Source: Prunella strophiata
Taxonomy: Eukaryota; Chordata; Aves; Passeriformes; Prunellidae
Direction of reading: 5' to 3'
Assembly: GCA_036583965.1 (NCBI GenBank)
Contig: JAZBQD010000014.1
Location: 51,403,626 to 51,467,625, forward strand
DNA length: 64,000 nt
Shown here: in pieces, positions 40,031 through 52,800 of the stretch
Position numbering within the stretch: the stretch's first letter is position 1
How the letters are laid out: each line of letters begins with the position of its first letter
Program-made: the position numbers and the translations under genes
The notes under the pieces: generated by a model
The model's input: the letters and a program-made list of their open reading frames with translations, nothing else
What the model was told of the DNA's origin: nothing
Database searches by the model: none

Positions 40031-40144
40031 CAACCTTGGAGACCGCAAATGAAGAGTCCTGACTCCTCCTTTGGTGCTCGGGCTGGGACACAGAGACTCT
40101 CAAACACATCTGGGTCTCTCGAGACACATGAAAGACCCACAACA

Positions 40145-42331
40145 CTCCTATTTCCATATTGCTGCTAAAATTATAAAGTCATGTTTGTAGGTATTTCATT
40201 CTAACATCCCTATAAAGCCTGCAAAGCTCTTAGCCCACTGTGGTGTTTAAGGCAGATTGGCATTATGCTCTGTTCATTTCCAACCTGCAGCTGTGCTTAA
40301 GAGATTGTGCCTGAGCTTTGGTTTGGTTTAGGCTTTTGCTTTTTTTTTACTGCAGAGGCACCAGCAGAATAAATATACAGGTTAGACTTGTTGGATGAGG
40401 AGGACAAAAGAGACATTGGTGGGATGCATTTTGTGAAATGGGTATTGATTTGGTAATAACCTGTTTTAATTGCATGGTAGAAGGAAAATGAACACAATTA
40501 TTGTTCTCTGGGTAAAGAAACGTCTTTTTTATGTTTAGAAACAATTCCTAACACAGAAAAAAATATACAACATTTTATGAGGATCTCTTCAAGGGATTTA
40601 AATGCAAATTAACCCTGATGTATTCTACATATGTTTCATGCCACGTAACAAAATCTACCATTAGAGAAAAATAAAATACACTAAAAAGAGCTGCTTCAGC
40701 CTTCAAAACTAGTTAATCAGGTATCACAGCAGTGAAGATTAATCAAAGATTCCTTAATTGCTAGTTAACTGGACTTTTTTTGAAATATATTGTCCTACTC
40801 AGTGGTAGTAAGCGGATTGAACAAAAAATACCACTGTGGTTTAGCAGAGTACAGATTTTTTAAATGAGGTTAAAGTGAGATGTTAAAAAAACCAAAAAAT
40901 TGTGGGCTGTGGTTTCAATAGAAAGCAATCTACCTCACTTATTTCTTTTCCTTTCTCTTCTCTTCTTTATCCTGAAAGTTCATACCAGCAGGGTTGCTGT
41001 GTGGATAGAGAATGAGGCAACTGGTCTAAAGTAAGGTTCTTCAGTGCTTCTTAAAAGCTGCATTTCAACCGAAGACAACAATGCCAGCAAACATTAGCAT
41101 GTGTTTCATAACTAAACAGTGATTATAGCTCTGCAAATTAGAACTGACTCACACAGTTTGGGTTTAAGTGCTAGATAGCTAAGCAGAGCCTTTTCTGCAG
41201 CAATTCTTTTGTATATGATGTGGTGTCTTTTAGATATTGCTGTTTATTTTGGATTACAATGTGTTTTGAGAGAGCTGCACCACTGCCTTTTTCCTTCCTC
41301 TGTTACGGGATGCTGCTCACTGTGAAGCTAGAAAGACAGAAACCCAAATTCAGAGGTGAAATATGGTTAAATTGCACATATAAATTCACCTTGTTGAATT
41401 TTGGCCTTCCTTCTAATACCTGGAGGCTGTGGGCTCAGCAAAGCATCCTAGGGTGATATAATTTCTTTCCTCTTTTCTTATTTAATTAGCAAAAAGAGGC
41501 CTAATTTATAGTCATTGTGGACTACCACTACAGCTCTATAATTCATGCAAAATGAACTTCTGCTACAATGGTTTCTCTGATAGCTATCTTGCAATAATTG
41601 TTCAAATTGCTTTTGTGTAGGAGTAATGTGGAACTTTTACCATTATGTTTTAATTGCTTTAATATAGGGAAGGCAGCAAACCCACAGTCAATTTCATATA
41701 TTTTGTAACTCTTACTATTAATGTAGTTTTTACTGTAGAACTGCACAAAAATGAGTGTAACACAAAGACCACAGCACTGATACATATAACTTGGGTATCA
41801 GTTTGAAGAACATCTATTTCCTTCCCATCTAAGTGCTGTAGCTTGTTATGTTTCTCTAAATATTTCTCACCCTAAATCCCTTTAAATTTTAAGATCTACA
41901 GTACAGGTTTTGCCTTTTAAAAAACCTCCAAAACACGTTGTACTGAAAAGTAATGTCAATTGGTTTTCTTCCAAGTTTGCTAAATTCCTGAACTTTTTCA
42001 AGTTACACTTCTGGATCTCAGGCAAGTGCTGGAATGCAGCCCACAGTTAGGATGTACAAAATTCATGCCTGTATTAACATTTTCCTACCAGCTAACTAAG
42101 CAGCCCTGTTACAGAATATGAATTTTACTGAGGAACTGGAAACTGAATCAGGTTAATTATTTGGGAGCTTCAATTTTCTTCATGAGTGTGTGCCTGAGAT
42201 TGGGAAGGGTTTATACAAACTATGAATGTGGTAACAAACACATTCAGACAACATCCATTTTATGCTGGAGAACTAAAACTATGGGCATGGCAGAATTGTA
42301 AACAGAAACAAAAGGTTCTGGCAGGGGCTTC
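40145..42331. other. AT-rich intergenic sequence, no feature seen
   Basis: No gene, repeat family or RNA gene is recognised. Frames do not exceed 80 codons and lack recognisable domains. Confidence 0.6.
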
Positions 42332-43163
42332 TGTTACAAACTGCCCCAAAGCAAGGGTAGCTGAGGTTCTTGTTAATAGATCCCTTGGGGCAGATTAGAG
42401 TGAAAAAAACACTGAATGACCAGTGTTTACAAATATGTGTGTCTGTAGCAGGTTTATTTTTTTAAAAATTGGTTATTATCTGTAGAAATGCAACAGTATG
42501 TTCAAAGTGATGGTCACAATCTTTATTCCTTGCTGGAGGGGGAAGCCCATGACACACAAAGTTCAATGGGTAAATTAAGTTCAAGTACCTCCCCTGGGTG
42601 GGGGAGTTCTAAACTGTCTGATGTAAGGCCCCAGAAATTAGTATGGGAACACATTGGGGGTTTTTCTGGTGCTTTATGACCCCTTCTAAGACATGCCAAT
42701 ATAGTTCAGCCAGTTATGTCCCATCAGAAGGGGCATGAATTTGCCACTTTCAGGGCAAATTTCAGATCTATTTGTGAATATGAATATCCCAATACCTTCC
42801 CCAGGATATAGGGGTGGAGGGATTTTTTCATGTGAGCCAGTTGTACAGGGGAGAACATTGGCATGTTACAAAGCACTGTCTCACTTATCAGGATCTGCTT
42901 CTTATCCTTAAGCCCTTTTCTGGCTCAAAACAGCAGCTTGCTGCTAAACAAGTGTTGGTTTGTTGTGGTCATTCTGTGTTGATGCTCAACCCCTCTGCAC
43001 CTGGGCTATTCTGCAGATCAAATTTTTTGACATCACACATCCAAAATCTCTCCTCCTCCCCCCTTCTGTTGGGGATGCAAACCCTGCCTCAGCAAAGCAC
43101 CTGCTGCTCCTGCAAGTGGACAATTGTTTTAGTCACTGACCTTGAGCATTTCATTCTCTCACA
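42332..43163 (+). mobile_element. Solo LTR (TGTTACAA type), sister of 22.8-25.0 kb, no array
   Basis: The plus-strand element starts TGTTACAAACTGCCCCAAAG and ends 'cattctctcaca'. Most of its length aligns with the reverse complement of 22807-25039. Shared words are 'gcaagggtagctgag', 'ttcttgttaatagatccctt', 'aaggccccagaaa', 'gagccagttgt' and 'aaatctctcctcct'. Flanking pentamers GCTTC (42327-42331) and GTTTC (43164-43168) differ at one base, consistent with a 5-bp target duplication. Where the other copy has its (TCTATA)n array, this one has only 'acaaatatgtgtgtctgtag' near 42428-42447. No coding internal region is present. A 123-codon frame inside is incidental. Confidence 0.8.
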
Positions 43164-46100
43164 GTTTCTAATAGGGTTGTTCTGAGGAAAGAGATGGAAA
43201 AATATGTTATTTGGTTTTAGAAGTTTTGCTCCTTAAATATAAAAAAAAAAAAAAAAAATCAAGAATCTAGTTATTAAATATACACCCATTAAGTTGTTGT
43301 ACAAAATTGTTAAAAGCAGACATAACTTTCTAGAACTTTCTAGAATGAGCAGCACTGCACATAGACATCTGGATCCAGGGAGTAGATTGTCTGCTCTCAA
43401 TTTCTAAGGAGAGCAAGAGAAATTTATAGCACTTTATGTTTCCCAGGGTGAATGTGGCAAGTATCTTGTGAGCTCATACACAATTTCATGACTAAACTCA
43501 ACCCAAATTAAAATGCAGAAATTAAGGAAACTAAGTAGCTCTTAGAAATCTTGCCTTTGTCAAAACTACTGTTCATTCAAAGTTCCTATTTATTGTACAT
43601 ATCACTCCAGTTTAATGATGGTCAAAAGTAGTTTGAAAGTAAATTGCATATGTCTCAAACACCCCTGAGACATTTTCAAAGTTCTCATGAAGGCCTCATG
43701 ACATTTTCTATTGTCTCAGTTTCTTCATCTTTATTTCTAATCATACTGACTAGTCCACAAGTAATCAATTATCAATATGTGGACACATCCTAGAAAGCTA
43801 ATATATGTTACCAGATTTTTGCTTGTTTAATCTTATTCATACTGCATAACAGAGTGAGAATTTTTGCAAACACACGGATGTATTGGCTGGGGACATTTAA
43901 TATTTTCTGTAGAAATAAAACAGAGCCCATTAGCTGTTCTAATTCACTTTGTCTGATGGAAAAGGCATTTTCTGTTTATAAAGACAATTAAAATGCTAAA
44001 GTTATTTCAGAATGTAAGAAGAATTCCCCTTCAAATTTTACTTTGTGAAGGTTAAGAATAAATATGAAAATATTGAAAAAATTAAATGAAATAAAATAAA
44101 TAATGAATAATAATAACGAATTAAATACAATAAAATTCATAGGAAAAGGATGTTATTGTAAAATACATTTGACACTTTAATTAGTGCCTTTAACAAGGCA
44201 CAATAAGAAGTGCCTATGTCTTATCTAATGAGATTTCATTATTTTATTTTTAAACCAAGGATACAACAAATTTCCTTTGTGTTCAACTTATAGCAAATCA
44301 GTATTTTAATGTAGAAAAGTATTCCATTGTAGAATTCATGGATAACTAACTACAAAAAACTTTTATCATATTTGAGAAAAAACCCAGTTTGCTATATGGG
44401 GACAATCTAGCCCTCCTTTCTGGCAGTTCCAAAAAAAGTACATGGGTGAAAATTTCTGAGTGTTTTTTTTCCTCTACCTTTGTGTTTATTGTTGAGATTT
44501 TTTTTTTTCTGCATTTTTTTTCCTTGTGGCTGCTACTCTTACTCAACCTTAGGTTTTCAAGGGAGAAATTTTAGGAGGAAGACTAATATTTGGGTTGAGA
44601 AATTAAGTCAGAGCAGTAATTGATATCAGGTAAGCAGCTCAGATCCTAAGAATACTGTACAGTTCACAATGGAAAAATAAAAATATTCTTAGAACTTTAA
44701 GGAGATACATTTTTAGTGCTGTGATGCACTACATGGAGGCAAGACAAGTAAATTTAACACTAAAAGGGACATAACAGCATTTTATTTAAGTTTCAGCATA
44801 ATGGTGACTATGAAAGTAAAAAGCTGAAATAAATCTACAGAATTTTCTTCATGAGCTCTGAATCAAGTTCATTCTGCACTGTAAAATTTCAGAGTATCTT
44901 TTCACTTGGAAAATAAACTGTTAGTTCATTGTACATAATGGAGAAGAGGGAGCCATAATGAAGAAAATAAGATTATTTGCGTTTCACACTGTTAATTTTG
45001 GGCAATTACACTTTGAAATATGTTTCTGAAAAATCCAATGGAACTGGATCATGTCCTTAATTTTCCCTTCCAAATCCCTGACCCATGATTTCCAGAGCAG
45101 TAAATTTTTCCCAGCTGTCAAACATGGCTATAAGTCTAGGCATTTCCAGTTATAAAATCTGTGATCAGTAGAGTCTCTCACCAAGAGCTGAGGACAGCTG
45201 TACAGCCAAGTCATTAACCAGTGACAATGGTAAGACAGCAGTCTGTTGCTCCTGCTAGGCATGCACAGTACACATCTTGCCTGCTGGTCTATTACTTTCC
45301 CAATGACTCCTTATGTGCTTGTTTCCCATATTTTATTGATAGGATCCTTTGAATTTTCATGTTTGTTTTCATGGCTGGAGCTTTAACTCCTCTTCCCCTC
45401 CCTTCTTTTGTAGTCTGCTATGCAAGACTGCTAGCAGACATTTTTCTCCCTGTATTTTCTGACTCTATTCATCATTTTCTAAAACCCTCAGTCCAACTTC
45501 CACTCAATTTCTTTTTCATCTGTTTGCCTTTTGAATTTGGGAATCTGGATCACTTTATTGCAAAATTTTCTAGGTCTTCCTCCCATAAGTCATGCATGTT
45601 TTCCCTCTCCCTTTCCTAAGATATCTCGTTCTCCCAGCCCTGGAAAAAAACTCTTAATTTCTTCTGCTTCTTTTTACCCACTTCCTTTCAGGACCTGTCA
45701 TGGGTTCTATGAGAATTTTATTTCCCCTATTCTAATCCATTTTTTAGGCAGAGAGTTATTTAGGATACCAGTGTTTTAAATTTCATTGAGACAATGATGG
45801 GCCATTAGAAAACTCTGTGATCTGCTAGGAATTACAAATACCCTTGCTAGGATGCAAAATCCTTAGCACCCATGTCCATTAATTTTCATTTCTGATTTTC
45901 ATCTACAGTCCTTCAAAACTACCCATCACTTATTTTTCCACTGTTTTGGAATGCTCATTTACTGGTCATTAAACACCCTGCTCTGTTAAATATTGACAAT
46001 AATTTATTCTTTTCTGTTCATCCTTTTCTTCACCCTGATGTTTTTCATTGCAAAAATACTGGCTCAATAATTTTGAACAATGCAGATACAGTTTTCTATA

Positions 46101-46684
46101 ATAAAATATTCATGCATTACATTGGTGTTAGTGTAAATACTGTGCCAACCAAGCAGCATTCCACTCCACTCTGTTCTGTTGAGCAGCACTTAAACTTCAT
46201 TTAAGTAAAAGCAGTAACTTTATGCTCAGTTGCAGAATATTTCCTGAAAAGCTTTCATACATTAGTGCTTTTGTTGTTTCTGGAGGTATAGAACCTTCCA
46301 TATTTCTCAACCATGGAAGATCAGCAACCTCTATAACAGAGGGAATATTTTTGACAAGTAGGAAACACTGAGTGAGTTTGTTTGTGTACTGGAAGTATAG
46401 CACAGCTGGCCTGGGCTATCACAGCTCCCTGTTAAGGATATACACCTAACTTATCGTCATCTTATGTCTTTTTCTCATGTGAACAAAAGTTGCCTGTTTC
46501 ATTAGAGTTCTCTGTACTTTGGTTATGTATCTGAGGAATAATTGCAGTCATCACCATCACAATTCCGTGCAACAATACTCGTGTCCATAGTTTGGGGTCT
46601 TTTGCTTTCAATGCTCCAACCCGAGACTGAGAGGTCAACCCTCACATTACTTTCTGTGTTCTCTTTCTTGATCATTGGCATAGA
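43164..46684. other. AT-rich intergenic sequence, no feature seen
   Basis: No gene or mobile element is recognised. An A18 run lies at 43241-43258, an AT-only-like patch at 44070-44135, and a pyrimidine-rich stretch at 45360-45730. The pyrimidine-rich part produces an 86-codon frame with no recognisable product. Confidence 0.6.
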
Positions 46685-46808
46685 CACCAGGCTGGATGGG
46701 GCTTTGAGCAATCTGGTCTACTGGAAGATGTCCCTGTCCATGGCAGAGGGTTGGGATTACATGGTCTTTAAAGTCCATTCCAGCGCAAACCATTCTGTGA
46801 TTCTATAA
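46685..46808 (+). mobile_element. CR1 LINE 3' end fragment
   Basis: The sequence 'ggctggatggggctttgagc', 'atgtccctgtccatggcaga', 'gggttgggattacatggtct' and the tail 'accattctgtgattctataa' give the last ~120 bp of CR1 with its octamer-like end. It is severely 5' truncated. A minor open frame that crosses it is not a gene. Confidence 0.92.
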
Positions 46809-49800
46809 TAGAGCATAATAAAAAACCTACCACATCAATGGACATATTTTGACTATGTAAGATTAAAGCCAAAACATAGTGAAATATAATTTTAAAAAAA
46901 ATTCAAATTAATTATTTTTCCACCACAGTTCTTCTGTAATTAAAATGCATTATACTTGATACTCTGGTTACTTTAGGGTTCTGTTTTTCTCCAAGTCTTG
47001 CTGCAAACTTCTACAGGCAATGATATTGGAGAACAAAAAGGTCCTCCTAAAGCATTGTAAAAAACCCCAAACAAGCCATCTTGGCTATTAAAACATCATT
47101 ACCCAATGTTCTGTCATTAAGAAACAGTATAAATCCCTTTTTCTTTCCATCAGAATAGAGCTGTAAGCACTGTGTCTGATGGAAAAACAAGGATGTGGGT
47201 GTTTTTGTGAGCTGTGTTTGTGGGAGTTACAAACTGAGTAGTTTTCTTATCTTTAGAACATTATTTTAAGGTTGAAAAGTTCACCCAACATATGCTTAAC
47301 AACTTGAAATATAGCCATCACATTTTCTCAAACTTTCTTGCTTTTACTACAGAAGCTTTAAAAGTATAAAAGCTTCAAATAACTTTTTTTCCTTTTGCAT
47401 TCCTCATTCCTTCAACATGGGAAATGAATTTACTTTCTGCCTCACAAGTTTTCTCACATTTAAAAGGTTCCCATCTGTCACACATACATTTCTTCTGAAG
47501 ATTAACTTCTTCCTTTTCTTTCTATCTTTCATATGCCTCCTTTGTCTTAAACTGGAAAATATATTGTTTTCTTTTGAAAATCCTGCTTTAGCTATTCCTG
47601 CTGTTCTATTGCTGAATTATAGATAATTTATGGATTTTTTTTCAGCATCACCATAGGCCATTATTTTGTTTCATCTCACATGCTAAATGGCATAGAGATT
47701 TATTACTTTCCTTACTAACTCCTCAAAATGTTCTCACTTGTATTTGGGTGGTAGATCTCAAGGGACAATGCATGTGCAGCATTCATTGGAAGAAGATATC
47801 ACATCCAAAAGTAATTTAGTGCTCCTGAAAAATAAATTTGATTTATATGGGTAATTGAGAAATATAGTTTAGAATGAAGTAATTTTTTATGTCCTTTTTG
47901 TTTGCCCTTCCAGATTTTGTATCGTTGCCATTTTTAGACTAGAAAGGTAATTGAGATATTGAGTATCTTAGTAACTAAAAGTCATCCAGAACTTTAGGGG
48001 AACAGGATTATTTACCCTACTTCAATGGACATAACTATTTATCTGTTCAAATACAAATTTCAATATTGTTTATGGATCGTCCATTTTCATGTGACCATTA
48101 GCTATTGCATAGTATATAGCTAGGTCTTGAATGTTCTCAGCTTTGAATGACAGATGGTCATTTTAAAATGAATAAAATAATTCTAAAGGCAAGGGCTTTT
48201 TCTTTAGGCTTCGTGCATTGAAAATAGTAAGGGGTTAAACTGTATGTTTTTCAGTCTTAAGAATGACCTTTGCCCTATCATTTAGTTCTTATGAGGTGTC
48301 ATCTCATGAAACTGTGTCTTTTAATTGCTTAAGGCCTTATAGCAGTACTCACTAAAACAATCTTATTTAAGGCAAAAATCTGTTAGTCTTCTGATAGATG
48401 AATCTCCTTTTCAAAATGCTAGTAGGCAGTTTAGCTAGGAAAAAACCCTTTAAAGATTTAGTGTACATTCTCATGAGGAATAACCTTGGACAACATTTTT
48501 TGAAATGATGCCACAGTAAGCCATGCAATTCAATAGTTTGTATAGTTAAAAAGTTATATGTTGATAACTTTTGCCTAAGGTTGTGAGATTTTGCATATGT
48601 TAACAAGACTCAGTTGTGAATCCCTGTCTAATAATAATGGTCTTTGACACTTGTCGAGTCTTGTTCTACAATGCTTGCTATATATGCCAACATTACAGTG
48701 GAATTTGCATGATTCTTTAGTATTCTTGTGCATGCTAGTTAGGTGACTGCACATACATCAAGTTGGCAGCAACAGTGTCTTCAAATTCTTTGCTCATTTA
48801 GAAAATGCTGATGACAATGTTTTTACTCAGCAGAAAAGCTGTTTATGCAAAGATTAAACTTCCAATTTGATCTTTGTATGAATATTATTTGTTTCCATTT
48901 TATCTGGGAACATTTTAAATAATTTTATTTCTAGTGTCAAATTATTTTGAATGGAAGTCTGAAACTGATGCCTGGGATTTTGGCTGTCATTTGTATAAGG
49001 ATGTTCAGAGATCATGCACAAGACAGATTCAGACCTAGAGCTATGGTCTCTGTCACACAAATATTATAAAGTTTCCCAGTCTGACTGTTTCAGGTAACAG
49101 TAATCTCATGAATCCAGATGGAAACAACATACTAATAACTTTTGGGGCTGATCACTGTGACAGGTTTGTTACTTTTTGTATGAATGTCGTGAAACAACCT
49201 CAGGCTCTTATTATGATCCTTCTGCCTCTTTTGAAACCACTTTTTATAGACTTTTAATGATGAGACTAGATGCAGTTGTTATGAGAGTTTTGACATAATT
49301 TTGGGTGTCCTGTGACTTGTTTATCTACAGAAGTATTTTAAAAAGACTATAGTTGAGCTGCATTTTTAAGTAATTTGAATCATATTAGAGTTTATGTATT
49401 TTTTTGTTATGTTGTCGTCACTTTCACAAGACACAGGCATTTGGTTTTGTTTTTTTGTTGTTTTGGTTTTTTTTTTTTTTAATATTATATTTAGAGATGC
49501 TATTAGACTCATGGTCATTTATACTGTTAAGCTCACTTAACGTAAGTTATGTAATTCTGATTCCACATATAGTGGCCAGAAGATATTTCTAATAGCATGA
49601 AGGTGACCTTGTAACTCTGTATTAGGCATCACAAATTGAGATCACGATGGGAAAGCCATGGAATATTTCTGCATTTTTTAGGTGAATGTTGCTTGTTCAA
49701 CAAGCATGGAAATTGAACCAAAGAGGATCTTATTTTTAAGAATCCTATATCTGCTTTAGCTTCACAAAGTCCATTCCCACTAGATATGTTTTTTTGTGGC

Positions 49801-52800
49801 GCAGCACATTTACCTTTCCTGATCCATCAACAGAAATAGGCAGTGACTTTTACAAGTGAGTACCATTGCCTGGGGCCAAGTGGACTCCCACTAAGTTTTC
49901 AAAACAAAGAGGAGACACTCCATGAGCTCAGAGTTATACTTCAGAAATGCCTTTGAGCTTGACATCAGTATGATAATAATTCTACTAGCAAGTTTTCTAC
50001 TATAATTTGACAGAGCATCTAAAAAATAGAGTTTTTTCATTATCAACTGCTTATCACTGATGTTGTAGAGCTGAGAGAAATCTTGGAAAGTATAGTGAAC
50101 TTGACAGCCATGATGGACAGAACAGGGATATTTTGCAAAGTTTTAAAAGCTTTGTAGGGATTTTTTTAAATAAACATTTTATACTATTTTTATTGCCAAC
50201 TGTTGTCAAAAGCAGTCAGATAGTAAGCCAGATTAATTGAATGAAATGTCTCTCAACAAATTATCTAGTTTTGACTAAGATCTTTATATATTTTGATGAA
50301 ATACATTTTATGCCATTCTAGTGTAGTATCATGAGAGTCAAGGCTCATCTTTAAATCATTTTCCAGAGAGAAAAGTTATATATATTTCTACCCTATAGCA
50401 CCTCATGCCTGAAGCACTGAGAGGAGCAGGGCAATGAAAGAAATTAGTTTCTGAAGTTTTCTTTTGGAAGGAAACTTCCCCTTTCTGAAAGGCAATTGAG
50501 TCTTTCTGGGTGATCATTAGTAGGGCCTCTCCTTTTTAAAAGACACTCAAAGACTATATCCACTGCGTGGTTAAAACATTGGATTCTGCAGAGAGAGCAT
50601 GGGGTAAGTGGTCTGACTGCTGCACTGTATCTTGTGGGAGATTGATTTCTTTAGTTACTACAGTTAAGTTTGAAAGACAGCAGAAAGCTGAGAAATGTCA
50701 GCATTTGGTCCTTCTGCCATTCACACTTTCATTGTTTAAGACCAGAAAGTCAAAGCAAGAATTTGCAATTCCAGAGTAATGTCACTAATCACTGAGTCCT
50801 AGAGTAACATTCCTATTATTCTACCTGGTAATGTCCCCACAGCTCTTCTTCCCACATCTGCAGGATTGTTTTAATTTACTGTAAAAGGCAGAAAGGGGAA
50901 TACACAAGATTATGAATTCTCCTTTACCTTGTATACAAAACCATCTCATTTGTTTTGTCACCTTTATCAACCGTCATTAAATTATTGTACAACAGAAAAA
51001 GAAAATGCCCAACATCAAACCCATAGTGAGACATTTTGGTCTTACTAAATGAGGGAAATCTCATTTCTCATATTGAGTCATAAAAACTGTTTCTGTGTGT
51101 TATTATTCTGACTGTGCTGATGGGATCAGCAGCCTCTTTGTCTCAGTAGCAACAAGTGATTGTGAACTTAAAGTCTTTCTGCATCCATCTGGAATTCACC
51201 ACAGGCTGGTGCTTGTTTGACCATGCCTTCTCTGCTCTCCATGTTGTAATTCATTTTAGAAAGCCAGCTTTCAGATGTATCTGTGAGAAGACATTAGCAG
51301 TAGCTTCCAGTGGTTGCTATCAGAAGGTAAATCCCATATCAATTAATAACTTTTGTGCTTAGTTAATTATAGTGACAGTATGTTTGAGTACCTGGCATTA
51401 TGTCAAGATAAAATATTGAAAAAGGGCTGTGATTGAGTAAAAATCCTTCTAGCTATTAGTATGTGGGAGTAGAATATTGATCAAATAAGTGGAGTAAATG
51501 TTCTGGCCCTTTGAAGAGTGGCATAATAAAGAAGAGAATGTGAGTAGGGGCTCCTAGGTAGCTAAAGAAATATTTATAACACAAACATAAAACATTTAAG
51601 TTCTTTTTCAATTTTTTTACCCTTTGTGCCTGTTAAATTATAGCACAACCTACTTGGATTTGTGCAACTCTCCATACTTTAATATTTAGAAGATGCACAG
51701 AGATAATGTAATAAAAGATTAATCTAAGAAAATAATTTTAATATTAAAGTTAGACATGAGATACTGTTGCTTTTATTATTCTTGTCAGTATTTACTTCTG
51801 AGACAGAATTTACAGACTCAAGTTAGTAACCAATGAAAACAAAATTGAATTATAATTTTAGAAATAAAATGCTCTGCGTCCTATTCATAATGTTGGATTT
51901 AACTCTTACTGTGAAGCTGCTTATGATATTTTTTGAATTTTATAGGGAAGTAAAGGAATGAGTTTCAGTTATTCTACAGAAAAAAAGATTTCTATGTTCA
52001 AGCACTAATTTCCATATGAGATACACAACAATTCTGTTAGACTTTCAGAAAAGTCTACTTGTCACCTGAGAAATGAACTGGGTTATTTTGCATAAGCAAT
52101 ATTTAGAATTTTCCTATATATGGCTTTGACAGTGCTTTATTAAATATGAGTTCATGTTATTAAAATAATGAATTATTAATAATAAGTGATAACTAGCCTG
52201 AGATCTCCAGTTTTCAAGAAAACAGATCATGGGAAATGTCTCACAGGAGAAAAAAAAAACGTCTGATTTTTTTACACACGGGAATCAAGAATTTTACACT
52301 CCAGGAAAAATGTTTTTGAAGAGCTGTCAGCTCTCTGGTAAATTTCAATGTTACCAACCATTCATAACTGTTCTGAATAAGCCAAAACTGAATAAAAAAC
52401 ATCAAATCTCAAATATTTTTTTTAACTCCAGAGAATTCTGAAAATGTAACAAAATCAGTACATGCTATTTCAGACTAAACCCCAGGCTACCTCCAGTCAT
52501 ATCAAATTAAAGGTTTGTCTACATAGCTTGCAGATGATTTTTGGAGCTTTAATTAATTATACATAAGGTTTCTCTCCTGGATTCTGACTGCATTGCTTAG
52601 TAACACACAGATACTCTCCATTCATGTTTGTCAATTTTGGTAGCCTCCCAGGATATGATGAGGATAACTCACTGAAAAAATGTTAAGTCTCTGGAGATTT
52701 CCAGTCCAAGACATCAAGTGCTGGTGAGGGGTTTGAAATTAAATCACATTAACTGAAATTCTCTATTAATAGAAGTTTCTAGGTGTTTGCAACATTGGAC

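Larger units (their letters stand above)
39520..40144 (+). mobile_element. Well-preserved solo LTR of an endogenous retrovirus
   Basis: The element starts TGTCGGAACCCAGGACATCC and ends 'gaaagacccacaaca', giving TGT...ACA ends and a length of ~625 bp. A TATA box lies at 39924-39930 and AATAAA at 40025-40030. Next comes a U5-like stretch, 'gactcctcctttggtgctcg' and 'gggtctctcgagacacatga', so U3, R and U5 can all be outlined. There is no gag, pol or env on either side and no second LTR, so recombination has left a solo LTR. Flanks CTCATG and CTCCTA agree at four of six bases, a weak hint of a 6-bp duplication as in ERVK-like elements. The intact signals suggest a younger insertion than the other LTRs here. 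Confidence 0.85.

Noticed and set aside
42814..43185. A 123-codon frame
   Set aside because: It lies inside a solo LTR and is not kept open in the sister copy at 22.8 kb.
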